IMG/VR virus record: IMGVR_UViG_3300031787_000390
Span: 1-36,846 of that record
DNA length: 36,846 bases
Direction: 5' to 3' (one strand)
From: a virus
Part shown: one piece after another, positions 27,693 through 35,246 of the stretch
Position numbering within the stretch: the first letter of the stretch is position 1
How the letters are laid out: every line of letters starts with the position of its first letter
Made by a program: the position numbers and the translations under genes
Notes under the pieces: model-generated
What the model saw: only the letters and a program-made list of their open reading frames with translations
Databases searched by the model: none
Told to the model about the DNA's origin: nothing

Positions 27693-27916
27693 GTCCAGAA
27701 CAAGAAGCCGCAGATCTAGTAAATAAGTATTACAATCTATTTAGCATAGATTTAGAGAATAGCATTAGTATATATGAGGCAGCCCAATGTGCTTTAGAAG
27801 CTGTTGATGTAATCTTAAATGCAGATATTCCTATGTTAGAAGAGGATGCTGATGCCTTCTATGACTATTGGACTCAAGTGTATAACGAATTAGAAAAATA
27901 TGAGGGGATTTACTAA
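27689..27916 (+). CDS. Small phage protein, same family as 9056-9289
   Basis: 75 aa: MSPEQEAADLVNKYYNLFS, then YEAAQCALEAVDVILNAD, then FYDYWTQVYNELEKYEGIY. It has the KYxxx...AxxCALxAVDxIL...YWxxVxxEL pattern of a common small Flavobacteriia-phage family. The next gene starts 17 bp inside it. Confidence 0.6.
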   Translation: MSPEQEAADLVNKYYNLFSIDLENSISIYEAAQCALEAVDVILNADIPMLEEDADAFYDYWTQVYNELEKYEGIY

Positions 27917-28208
27917 AGATGGTGTTAACCTAGATGTATGTGCTTACTGTAAATGTTCGATAGATGAGTATAGTGCTACGGTTGATCACCTGTATGCGAA
28001 AAGTAGGGGAGGGATATTAAGTAACAAGAATAAAGTACCTGCGTGTGGAGAATGTAATAAGCTTAAAGGTAGTATGAATATAGATGAGTTTCATAGGGCC
28101 TTAAATGGATTGATATACTATGAGCATGTAAAACATAAGGAGAGTATATCGTATCTCAAGAAGGTTAAGTTAAATGTAGAATCACTAATAAATGATAAGA
28201 AGAAATGA
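27900..28208 (+). CDS. HNH endonuclease
   Basis: 102 aa. A compact HNH motif: CAYC (Cys14, Cys17), TVDHLYAKSRGG (catalytic Asp-His at about 29-30), NKVPACGECNKLKGS (Asn and second Cys pair, about 44-58). Small HNH proteins near the terminase are often needed for DNA packaging in phages, so a packaging role is possible, and homing is the alternative. It sits in the operon that leads to the terminase large subunit, which weakly favours packaging. Confidence 0.85.
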   Translation: MRGFTKDGVNLDVCAYCKCSIDEYSATVDHLYAKSRGGILSNKNKVPACGECNKLKGSMNIDEFHRALNGLIYYEHVKHKESISYLKKVKLNVESLINDKKK

Positions 28209-28480
28209 GTAAGAAGAAACAAGAAAAAGCTTTAGAAGAAATGATGAGGCTAGATGAGAAGTATGAATTATATGACAATCTAGATGAGGTGTATCAAATA
28301 ACTTTAAAAGGGCTTATTTGGAGTGTTATTGAAGATGATAAGTTATCAAAGGAGATAGTAGATAAGATAGAGCTTTATTTAAGAAGGCATCACGCTAAGG
28401 GCGGCCACCCTGCTATAGTGTTTAACATGGATGATAATAGATTTGATTTTGTAACAATAAGACATTCAGAAGATGAGTAG
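28205..28480 (+). CDS. Hypothetical protein
   Basis: 91 aa, helical and charged (KKKQEKALEEMMRLDEKYEL, then LSKEIVDKIELYLRRHHAKG, then FNMDDNRFDFVTIRHSEDE). No family. Coupled by short overlaps to the HNH gene and the winged-helix gene. Confidence 0.5.
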   Translation: MSKKKQEKALEEMMRLDEKYELYDNLDEVYQITLKGLIWSVIEDDKLSKEIVDKIELYLRRHHAKGGHPAIVFNMDDNRFDFVTIRHSEDE

Positions 28481-29003
28481 TTTACTTTATGATATGATAC
28501 TTATGGAGGCTGATAAGATAGCTTACCATAGACAGAAAGACCTAGAACTATACTACAAAGATAAGAATGGAGAGATAGTTCCTTTGGCAGAAGCATACAG
28601 TCCAGAAGTAGAAGATATAATCAAGCAGCTATCTAAAAGAAAGCGTATGCGTTATTTCATTACTTTTGCTGATGGATTGAAAAAACAGAATGAGCTAACA
28701 CAATCCGCTAATAGGATTATTAGATTATTAGTAGGAGATATGGGCTATGACAACAGGGCTTATGGTTGGTCACTAAGGGATATTCAATCTGCACTTACTA
28801 TGAACATGACTCTCGTATTAAAGAACATGAAGGTGCTATGTGGTGAAGATATTGTTCGCTACTATAGCGTAAAAAACAAGAGAACGTATATGGTTAATCC
28901 AGCTTACTTTTATAGAGGCACATTCAAAGGTTTATTCATGGCTGTTAAGAAATATGAGAATGACTTTCCAAAAAGAGACTTCAAACTAAATATCATTAAA
29001 TGA
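28473..29003 (+). CDS. RepL-like winged-helix protein
   Basis: 176 aa. Residues about 85-150 fit a winged helix of the RepL/MarR-like type: NRIIRLLVGDMGYDNRAYG, then SLRDIQSALTMNMTLVLKN, GEDIVRYYSVKNKRTYMVNP and AYFYRGTFKGLFMAVKKYE (the NPxYFYRG end is typical of RepL-type proteins). It may be a replication initiator, a regulator, or a small-terminase-like DNA-recognition protein, given its place upstream of the large terminase. No other candidate small terminase is visible. Confidence 0.6.
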   Translation: MSSLLYDMILMEADKIAYHRQKDLELYYKDKNGEIVPLAEAYSPEVEDIIKQLSKRKRMRYFITFADGLKKQNELTQSANRIIRLLVGDMGYDNRAYGWSLRDIQSALTMNMTLVLKNMKVLCGEDIVRYYSVKNKRTYMVNPAYFYRGTFKGLFMAVKKYENDFPKRDFKLNIIK

Positions 29004-29878
29004 ATGTAATTAAACATGCTAAGAATATCCATGAGATAAAATTAGAAGGAACAAAAGCTAGTATAGCTATGCTATCAGATATACATTGGGATAACCCTAA
29101 ATGCGATTGGAATTTACTAAAGAAACATCTAGACTATTGCGTATCGGAGAACATCCCTGTTATGATTAATGGGGATATGTTTTGTCTTATGCAAGGTAGA
29201 GGGGATAAAAGAGGAAACAAGTCTGATATACGCCCAGAGCATAACAACGCTAAATACCTGGATAGTATTGTAGAGACAGCTGTTGAGTGGTTTAGTCCTT
29301 ATGCGCACCTAATGACTGTTGTTGGATATGGTAATCATGAGGGAGGTATAATAAAATATCAAGAGACTGATATACTACAACGCTTTGTTGACCTATTAAA
29401 CTATAAGAATAAAAGTAATGTTTACTCAGGAGGATATGGTGGATGGTTTATTGTGAATATGAAAGTTCATGGTAACGCAAACTACTGTACTAAGGTTAAA
29501 TATTTTCATGGATCTGGTGGTGGAGGTATAGTAACGAAAGGTGCATTGAACCTTACTAGGGCGTTAGAGATGTATGAGGGATTCGATGTATTTACTATGG
29601 GCCACATACATGAGAACAGTTGTCGTAATGACGTAAGAGATACTGTTGATTATAGTGCTAGAGGAGGGTATAAAAACTCATTGAAAGATATTCACCTTAT
29701 GCTTACTGGTACGTACAAAGAGGAGTATGAAGATGGTAGCAAGGGATGGCATGTGGAAAGAGGTGCGCCACCTAAACCTATTGGGGGTAGGATTCTTACC
29801 ATAGAGCATAAAAGAGTTAGGAGCAAAGAAGAAGATGCGGTAATAAGACAAATAGATAGTCATAAATTTCCACTATGA
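29000..29878 (+). CDS. Calcineurin-like metallophosphatase
   Basis: 292 aa with all phosphoesterase motifs in order: SDIHWD (Asp27, His29), INGDM (Asp59), GYGNHEGG (Asn112, His113), KYFHGSG (His170) and MGHIHEN (His202, His204). These bind the two metal ions of the active site. The substrate is unknown; phage members may act on nucleic acids, cyclic nucleotides or protein phosphates. Coupled to the winged-helix gene (ATGA) and the next small gene. Confidence 0.88.
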   Translation: MNVIKHAKNIHEIKLEGTKASIAMLSDIHWDNPKCDWNLLKKHLDYCVSENIPVMINGDMFCLMQGRGDKRGNKSDIRPEHNNAKYLDSIVETAVEWFSPYAHLMTVVGYGNHEGGIIKYQETDILQRFVDLLNYKNKSNVYSGGYGGWFIVNMKVHGNANYCTKVKYFHGSGGGGIVTKGALNLTRALEMYEGFDVFTMGHIHENSCRNDVRDTVDYSARGGYKNSLKDIHLMLTGTYKEEYEDGSKGWHVERGAPPKPIGGRILTIEHKRVRSKEEDAVIRQIDSHKFPL

Positions 29879-30051
29879 GAATAAATGCCCAGATAGAAGA
29901 GATGTGTGGTGTAGTAGAGATGTTTCTATTCGTAAAGAAGCAGGTTACTGTTAGAATTGTGTTTGACGATAAGGACAAGGAGGAACATCATATACAGTTA
30001 CTTCATAAGGCATACGATGTAGCTGTAAATTTCTTTACCTTTGGTAGATAA
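29875..30051 (+). CDS. 58-aa hypothetical protein
   Basis: Starts at ATG 29875, overlapping the phosphatase stop (ATGA), and ends at 30049-30051. The product is MRINAQIEEMCGVVEMFLFV, then KKQVTVRIVFDDKDKEEHHI, then QLLHKAYDVAVNFFTFGR. Alpha/beta pattern, no family. Confidence 0.55.
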   Translation: MRINAQIEEMCGVVEMFLFVKKQVTVRIVFDDKDKEEHHIQLLHKAYDVAVNFFTFGR

Positions 30052-30071
30052 TTTAGTTTAAAATATTTTTA

Positions 30072-30079
30072 TATCTTTG
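30072..30079 (+). promoter_or_regulatory. Possible -7 box before the small basic genes
   Basis: TATCTTTG, an exact TAnnTTTG match, 11 nt before the ATG at 30091 in the only gap of this operon. No TTG or TTTG lies at 17-23 nt upstream (nearest is 28 nt), so the promoter is weak or incomplete. Confidence 0.35.
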
Positions 30080-30090
30080 ACAAAAAAAAT

Positions 30091-30267
30091 ATGAAGACAG
30101 ATAAATATTGGGCTTCTAATCCAGATAAGAATGGAAGCTACGTAGACAAAGGAAGAGTGGAGGGGAGACCTGTTGCTGCTGCCACTTTAAAGGATGAAGC
30201 TCCTACATCAAAGGTAGCTTTCAAATTAATGTACAAGAATACTAAAGATAAAAAATACTGCGACTAA
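30091..30267 (+). CDS. 58-aa hypothetical protein
   Basis: Product MKTDKYWASNPDKNGSYVDK, then GRVEGRPVAAATLKDEAPTS, then KVAFKLMYKNTKDKKYCD. Basic, no family. Ends in a TAATG shared with the next gene. Confidence 0.55.
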   Translation: MKTDKYWASNPDKNGSYVDKGRVEGRPVAAATLKDEAPTSKVAFKLMYKNTKDKKYCD

Positions 30268-30434
30268 TGAAAAAAGGAAATGCACTTAAAAAAGCTATGA
30301 TGTCAGAATACATGGGATCTGAAGCTGAAGAAAAATACTCTTCTAAAAAAGATAAGATGAAACACGAAAAAGGTGAATCTAAGAAAGAAGAAAAGAAAGA
30401 AAAGTTTATGTCTAAATTTAAAAAGAAAGGATAA
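30267..30434 (+). CDS. 55-aa Lys/Glu-rich protein
   Basis: Product MKKGNALKKAMMSEYMGSEA, then EEKYSSKKDKMKHEKGESKK, then EEKKEKFMSKFKKKG. Highly charged and probably disordered. Possible virion-DNA or packaging-linked protein by its place before the terminase. TAATG joins it to both neighbours. Confidence 0.55.
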   Translation: MKKGNALKKAMMSEYMGSEAEEKYSSKKDKMKHEKGESKKEEKKEKFMSKFKKKG

Positions 30435-30925
30435 TGGCAAATTTAAAAAATCTAATCGGTAAAGCTTTAAACAAAGCTAAAAGCTCTAAACCATCTGATG
30501 AAGGAAACGGAACTAAAACAAGAGTAATTAAAAAAGGTATGACTCCTAAGCAAGGAATGGAGTATAAGTCTAAAGAAACAAATGAATCAATTAGAAAAGG
30601 ACTTGGTAAGTTAGATGATATGCTTTTTGAGATGAAACGACCAGGATTTAATCCTAATGTTCCTGCTTCTGCTAAAACAACTAAACCCGCTCCTATACAA
30701 GCTGCTAAAGAAAAAAGAGATAAAATACAAGCTACATTTGGAGGTCCTAAACAAATTTCATCTAGAGGTGGAACTGGAATGAAAACAGAGCTTAGTCCTG
30801 CTTATAAAGAAAGCAAAGCGGAAGATGTAAAAAGACTTACTAAACCAGGTGGGCTTAAAAGTGAATTAACTCAATATGAAAGAAGTTTAGGCAGACGTAG
30901 AAAAGATAAATTTAGAAACGATTAA
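30434..30925 (+). CDS. Basic low-complexity protein
   Basis: 163 aa, rich in Lys, Pro, Thr, Ser and Gly (KALNKAKSSKPSDEGNG, then TRVIKKGMTPKQGMEYKS, then LTKPGGLKSELTQYERSLG). It is likely disordered, with no membrane segment or catalytic motif. Together with its neighbours it forms a set of four short basic proteins just upstream of the terminase; they may be capsid-internal or scaffold-like. This is inferred from composition. Confidence 0.5.
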   Translation: MANLKNLIGKALNKAKSSKPSDEGNGTKTRVIKKGMTPKQGMEYKSKETNESIRKGLGKLDDMLFEMKRPGFNPNVPASAKTTKPAPIQAAKEKRDKIQATFGGPKQISSRGGTGMKTELSPAYKESKAEDVKRLTKPGGLKSELTQYERSLGRRRKDKFRND

Positions 30926-30927
30926 TT

Positions 30928-31092
30928 ATGCTAAACAACAACTCTGGCATAGATCCTAAACTTATTCAGAAAGCGTATGCTAAATACGATAAGATTAAGA
31001 AGAATAAGAAGAAGTCTGAGAAAGGCTATTACAAATCTGATAAGATAGCTAATAGTCAATCAGAAGCTACAACCAGAGATAAAGGATATTAA
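30928..31092 (+). CDS. 54-aa basic protein
   Basis: Product MLNNNSGIDPKLIQKAYAKY, then DKIKKNKKKSEKGYYKSDK, ending TTRDKGY. Starts 3 bp after the previous stop. The final gene before a strong intrinsic terminator. Confidence 0.55.
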   Translation: MLNNNSGIDPKLIQKAYAKYDKIKKNKKKSEKGYYKSDKIANSQSEATTRDKGY

Positions 31093-31114
31093 TTCTCCAA
31101 TCAACTATAAACGA

Positions 31115-31138
31115 GCCACCAAACGAGGTGGCTTTTTT
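31115..31138 (+). terminator. Rho-independent terminator before the terminase gene
   Basis: GCCACC (31115-31120), loop AAACGA, GGTGGC (31127-31132), then TTTTTT (31133-31138). A textbook rightward terminator that closes the 27501-31092 operon, so the terminase gene needs its own promoter or read-through. Confidence 0.85.
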
Positions 31139-31157
31139 ATTTGTCACTAATATTTAC

Positions 31158-31165
31158 TAAATTTG
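31158..31165 (+). promoter_or_regulatory. -7 box directly before the terminase gene
   Basis: TAAATTTG, then TGAC and the ATG at 31170. The nearest TTTG (31140-31143) is only 14 nt upstream, shorter than usual. Because a strong terminator lies just before, this is the best candidate for the terminase promoter. Confidence 0.4.
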
Positions 31166-31169
31166 TGAC

Positions 31170-33224
31170 ATGAGTAGAAAAAATAAAGAGGTACTCGAAA
31201 TCTTTACTACGGAATGGAAACCATCCCACAAAGAATTTGAATATCCAACATCATTCGTTAAATGGATAGACTCCATAAATAGCGGATGGCAGAACAAAAT
31301 ACATTACGAACCATTTGAAACATACTGTCGTCAAGCAGAACTATGGGTTCAAGATGATTCAGAAATACTTGATTACGACACAGAGGATGAACAAGTAGAG
31401 TGGTTAATGAGAGAGATACAGAGATGTAAGGATAACACCCTTTACTTCTGTAATAAATACGGATATATCAAGGAAGATAGATCTGAGAATGGTATGCTAG
31501 CGTATCAAGCCTGGGATGCTCAGAAAGTACTTCTCTTCCTATTCGACTGTGGATATTCACTTATGATTGGTAAGGCCCGACAGATTGGTTTTACCACTAC
31601 CATGTGTCTAGCAGGTATGAAGCGAGTAAACTTCAATAAGTCCTACTTCATTAAGTTTGTTACTCACTCTAAAGACAAGGGTATAGAGATATTTAGGGAT
31701 AAGGTTAAGTGGACATACACTAAGCTACCAGATGTAATAGCTCAAGAGGTTAAGAACTGGACTGACCAAGTAATGTCATTCGATAAGAAAGGAGATAAAA
31801 AAGGTAGGGAGGATGGTGGTGCATCACGTTTCCAGGTAGATACTCCAGCTGTAGATGCTATCAATGGTGGTTCTCCATCAGCTGTGTTCATTGATGAGAT
31901 TGGTTTATTTGAGATATTTGGTGAGATGATGCGTGAGGGTAGGCCTGCTTTATTTAAGTATAACCCAGACTCAGGTAAGATGACTATGCAGCAACAGTTC
32001 CTTGCATGGGGTACAGGTGGAGAGATGGATAAGGGAGGTTCTGTATTCGAGTCTGAATTTAAGATGTGTCTAAAACAATGGAAAGAAAAGAATTATGAAT
32101 ATGGTATTATACCTCTATTCTTTAATGCTTACGCAAGGCGAGGCGTTAATGATGCTCACATTAATAATGAGAGAAAGGCTTATTTGGCACTAGAAGGAAC
32201 TAAGAAAGGGGAGATTGCTAAGGTTCAATTCCATCAGCATTATCCTATCACTATAGATGACATGTTCTTACGTAAGTCACGTACTTTAGTGCCTATTCAC
32301 ACCTGTAATCAGCGTTTAAATGACATTTATGGAAACGATAAGCCACTAGATTATGGTTATTTCGAGCCTATAATGGATATGTCACGCCCTACACCAGATT
32401 TGATTACTGAATATAAGATTGTAGGAGCTAAATGGGTGTCTACAGGGTCTAGAGAAGATGTATCTACCTCAGCTGTAGTGATTCATCATCCAGAACCAGG
32501 GGAGAAGTGGAAGAATAGGTGGTATCAAGGTACTGACCCCATCAACTCAGAGACAGGACACTCCATGATGTGTAGTGCTATATGGGATTCATTGACTAAT
32601 TCTGTATCATCTGTGGTATTCCATAGAGATAGAAAGTTTAAACAGACGTATCTACAGGTGTTGCTACAGAGTTTATACTACGATCAGATAGCAAGAGGTG
32701 GTGTCAAGGAGCTTGTGGAGAATAACATCGGGGATATGCACGTGGATTTCCAGGAGATACATGGGTTTAAGAGTAAGTTTACTGCTAACGCACAGCTACC
32801 AGAGTATTTTCAGATGCATGGAGGTAAATGGTTTGGTATATCGAATAAGGCTAACACAGCGCCACGTATTATAGCTAAGTTAGAGGAACTTTTAGAGGCG
32901 TATATGTACAATATAGATATACCATGGTTCTGGGAGCAGCTAAAGACGTTTGTAGAGAAGGATTTAAAGAGTCAGAATAGTCATAGACAGACAAGGTATC
33001 AGGCAGCTGACCCTAGATATGATTATGATGACAGCATCTTTGCTATAACCTTCGCTTATATTAATAGTATAGCTCACGCTAGGTATGAGCCAGAGAATAT
33101 AAAGACAGATGGTGGAGTAGCTAATGTAGAGATACGGTATATTCAATCGAAGGAGACGAATTATAGGATGAAGAAGGCTAGGATAGATAAAACAACAGGA
33201 AAGGTTTTAAAGATTCTAGACTAA
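31170..33224 (+). CDS. terL: Terminase large subunit
   Basis: 684 aa. The ATPase half has a deviant Walker A (IGKARQIGFTTTM, about 133-145) and Walker B plus catalytic Glu (SAVFIDEIGLFE, about 237-248). The C-terminal half is the RNase H-like nuclease, with candidate metal-binding Asp in RWYQGTDPINSETG and near the end in DPRYDYDDSIFAIT. It is the motor that pumps DNA into the prohead and cuts the concatemer. Large for its family, mainly through the N-terminal 110 residues. It ends facing the leftward gene 33221-33571, with a 4-bp overlap of stops. Confidence 0.93.
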   Translation: MSRKNKEVLEIFTTEWKPSHKEFEYPTSFVKWIDSINSGWQNKIHYEPFETYCRQAELWVQDDSEILDYDTEDEQVEWLMREIQRCKDNTLYFCNKYGYIKEDRSENGMLAYQAWDAQKVLLFLFDCGYSLMIGKARQIGFTTTMCLAGMKRVNFNKSYFIKFVTHSKDKGIEIFRDKVKWTYTKLPDVIAQEVKNWTDQVMSFDKKGDKKGREDGGASRFQVDTPAVDAINGGSPSAVFIDEIGLFEIFGEMMREGRPALFKYNPDSGKMTMQQQFLAWGTGGEMDKGGSVFESEFKMCLKQWKEKNYEYGIIPLFFNAYARRGVNDAHINNERKAYLALEGTKKGEIAKVQFHQHYPITIDDMFLRKSRTLVPIHTCNQRLNDIYGNDKPLDYGYFEPIMDMSRPTPDLITEYKIVGAKWVSTGSREDVSTSAVVIHHPEPGEKWKNRWYQGTDPINSETGHSMMCSAIWDSLTNSVSSVVFHRDRKFKQTYLQVLLQSLYYDQIARGGVKELVENNIGDMHVDFQEIHGFKSKFTANAQLPEYFQMHGGKWFGISNKANTAPRIIAKLEELLEAYMYNIDIPWFWEQLKTFVEKDLKSQNSHRQTRYQAADPRYDYDDSIFAITFAYINSIAHARYEPENIKTDGGVANVEIRYIQSKETNYRMKKARIDKTTGKVLKILD

Positions 33225-33571
33225 ACATTCAATCTTATTTGATTATTCTTAACTAGGGTTTTATCGAATCCTAGTTTTTTATTCTCCCAAACTATGCCAT
33301 ACTTATTATTGGTTACTTGAGTATATTCATTTATTATGTCCTCAAAGTATTTAAGCTCTTTCTTATTCATTATTTTATATGATAAGAATTTGTATCTAGG
33401 GCTATCTTTAAATATAGGATTCTTTAAGTTGTACCAATATATATGGTATTCTACTTTATATCTATCGTAGTCAAATTTAGCCTTGACATGTGACTTAGTA
33501 ATAAAGTGTGGTGTTTCGTTTTTTATTACCTGACTAAGTTTATTACTCGAATAAGCTGAAGTTGTACTCAT
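33221..33571 (-). CDS. Hypothetical protein, convergent with terminase
   Basis: 116 aa, basic, beta/alpha, rich in Tyr (KAKFDYDRYKVEYHIYWYN, then PRYKFLSYKIMNKKELKYFE). No domain recognised. Its start lies 28 bp inside the RecB-like nuclease gene, so the two are probably translated together and may function together. Confidence 0.5.
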   Translation of the reverse strand: MSTTSAYSSNKLSQVIKNETPHFITKSHVKAKFDYDRYKVEYHIYWYNLKNPIFKDSPRYKFLSYKIMNKKELKYFEDIINEYTQVTNNKYGIVWENKKLGFDKTLVKNNQIRLNV

Positions 33572-34292
33572 CTACTCTACTATTTAAAATAAGAGAAGAT
33601 TCAGCATCTAAAAACTTAGTTTCTATTATCTCATAAGAATCGTTCTCTTCGTTAATCCAGCAAAGATATGATTTTCCAATTTTTAAATTGGTATTTTTCT
33701 CAATTATTTTTTTGTAGATACTCAATTGTAGTGAGTAAGTGTTAAATTCACACTCTTGAAGATGATTCAATCCATTAATCATTTTATACTTACTTGTGGT
33801 CTTAATCTCTTTATTTGTCTTGTAATCCCATATCTGAAGTTCATCCTCAATAGTATTATAGAATAGTTTATCAAGCATACCACATACGCCCCAGGTGTCA
33901 TCTCCTACAACAAGCTCTGCTCTTACCAAAGCTAGTATATCCTTGTACTGAGCATGAAACTGCTGTAACATTTTGTATAGCTTATTTGTTACGATAGGAT
34001 CTGGTTTATATCCTTTGCTTTGAAACATTAGCTCAGCGCATTTATGAAGCTCTGTTCCTCTCACTTGAGATGTTATTCTTTTCTCATCCCACTCAGCTAT
34101 TACATCATCTTTAGTTCTACCATCACGTTTAGCTACTAGGCTAGACATTATATCCGTTTCAAACTTCTTCTTATATCGGCCTATAAGTTCTGTTGTAGAT
34201 ATACATCTCTTGAAGTTAAGGTAATACGAATGGTCCTCTTCATTAAAAACCACGTTGTTGAACTTGTTAAGCTCAGTTACTAATTGATACAT
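33543..34292 (-). CDS. RecB-like PD-(D/E)XK nuclease
   Basis: 249 aa. The RecB-family order is visible: VRGTELHKCAELMF (His83, about 77-90), GMLDKLFYN (Asp141), LQIWDYKTNKEI (Asp156 and Lys158 of the DxK motif) and YSLQLSIYKKII (the Q/Y motif, about 186-197). The family cuts ssDNA or processes ends (RecB, Cas4, AddB relatives). No helicase is fused. It may serve recombination with the Rad52-like protein or degrade host DNA. It lies in a leftward island between two late rightward operons, downstream of the tRNA genes. Confidence 0.8.
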   Translation of the reverse strand: MYQLVTELNKFNNVVFNEEDHSYYLNFKRCISTTELIGRYKKKFETDIMSSLVAKRDGRTKDDVIAEWDEKRITSQVRGTELHKCAELMFQSKGYKPDPIVTNKLYKMLQQFHAQYKDILALVRAELVVGDDTWGVCGMLDKLFYNTIEDELQIWDYKTNKEIKTTSKYKMINGLNHLQECEFNTYSLQLSIYKKIIEKNTNLKIGKSYLCWINEENDSYEIIETKFLDAESSLILNSRVDEYNFSLFE

Positions 34293-34304
34293 ATAAAATT
34301 TTTT

Positions 34305-34377
34305 GCTCCAAGACAGAGAATCGAACTCTGTGTTCTCCGACTTAAAAGGTCGGGCTTTACCACTAAGCTACTTGGCC
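34305..34377 (-). tRNA. tRNA-Lys (anticodon UUU)
   Basis: 73-nt minus-strand tRNA. D arm GCTT...AAGC with GGTA, anticodon stem CCGAC/GTCGG around CTTTTAA (anticodon TTT) and T arm CAGAG-TTCGATT-CTCTG are all present. The acceptor stem pairs over CCAAG/CTTGG but the first two pairs (GG against AG) do not match, and CCA is not encoded. It reads AAA/AAG, the most used Lys codons in this AT-rich phage. Function may be reduced by the acceptor mismatches. Confidence 0.65.
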
Positions 34378-34770
34378 ATCAGGACACGCTTAACCTGCTG
34401 AGCTGCTAGCATTACACTCTTCAATGTTTCCATCAGCGTTTTTAGTAGTAAGGACAGGACTCGAACCTGTTGCTGATTATAGTGCGTTTACCCTTCCGCC
34501 ACCTTACTATTTAAAAGCACGCTCCTAAGCATTCTACTCCCAGCTACGAGGAATTGTATATAACTTAGCCCGATACTCAACGCTGTACAGGTACTTAGGT
34601 TTACGTGCTTTATGCAACTTTTCTCTTGACCTGTAAGAGTTGCCAACTTCACCTGACATACGATCCAGGAGCGAGTGGTGCGGCCTGCAAGAAACCCTAC
34701 ACGTTATAACCGTTCGCTGAGCTACGATCCCTTGTACTTCGGGAACAATATTTAAAATCAAAGAACTCTA
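34378..34770 (-). other. tRNA-like remnant block
   Basis: Outside the two entries listed separately I see no complete gene, but tRNA-like pieces occur on the minus strand: a D-arm-like AGCTCAGCAGGTTAAGCG (34392-34409), GGGATCGTAGCTCAG (34719-34733) and a related GGATCGTATGTCAG further on (about 34658-34671). A 5-bp stem with 7-nt loop (CTCTT/AAGAG, 34621-34637) resembles an anticodon arm. It looks like a decayed tRNA cluster. None could be folded into a whole cloverleaf by eye. Confidence 0.35.
34446..34508 (-). tRNA. Degenerate tRNA-like sequence (anticodon arm shortened)
   Basis: 63 nt. Perfect 7-bp acceptor AGTAAGG/CCTTACT, D-like arm GCG...CGC with GGTAAA, and a perfect T arm ACAGG-TTCGAGT-CCTGT. 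Only 13 nt (ACTATAATCAGCA) remain where anticodon arm and variable loop need about 22, so the 5' anticodon strand is missing and no anticodon can be named. Either a decayed tRNA or a structured mimic. Confidence 0.5.
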
Positions 34771-34772
34771 GT

Positions 34773-34806
34773 AAAAAAAAGAGAGCTACTAATCTTCACT
34801 CTCTTT
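34773..34806 (-). terminator. Leftward intrinsic terminator
   Basis: On the minus strand AAAGAGAG (34806-34799), 13-nt loop, CTCTCTTT (34785-34778), then five more T (34777-34773). A good intrinsic terminator. No leftward gene lies upstream of it within the next 440 bp, so it would end only a short RNA or antisense leakage from the right. Confidence 0.65.
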
Positions 34807-35246
34807 CTCAATCATCATCCACTTTACGGAAACAGTTAAAAACCGCAATCAGACGAGACAAAGTTATTTAAGTTTTTTTAATCTAAAAATATTTTAACAT
34901 TTTTTTAGAATTAAAGTTTTAAAAGAGAAAAAAGAAAAACAAAGAAAAAAAGTTTAATAAGAAAAAAAGAACCAAAAAAAGAATTAATCAAAAAAAGAAA
35001 AACGATTATATATATTCGTATATATATTATATATATATACTCTATACATAATCTAAAAAGAAAAAAGAGAAAAGAAAAATAAACAAAAAATAAAATTAAA
35101 TCATAATAAATTATAATTTAATCTTAATCTTTGTTTCCAAAAAATCAACTTTAAAATTTTTTTATATCTTTGTCAGGATTTAACACAGTGTTAAGTTTTA
35201 TTATTAACTACACAGATAGAAATATCGGTGACTAAATTTTTTAAAA
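34807..35246. promoter_or_regulatory. 440-bp A-rich leader region before the virion protein
   Basis: No gene. 34861-35100 is a long, strongly A/G-biased (plus-strand) tract of AAAAAGAAAA type with almost no C. It includes an 8-bp TATATATA hairpin closed by TTCG (35007-35026) and more AT dinucleotide repeats to 35039. A leftward -7-like TAACTTTG lies at 34866-34859 and a rightward TATCTTTG at 35165-35172, 75 bp before the next ATG; neither has a -33 at normal distance. Probably the promoter and long leader of the structural operon. Confidence 0.5.

Noticed and set aside
34534-34761. Open reading frame on the minus strand (75 codons)
   Set aside because: It runs through tRNA-like and structured sequence and has an amino-acid make-up unlike other genes here.
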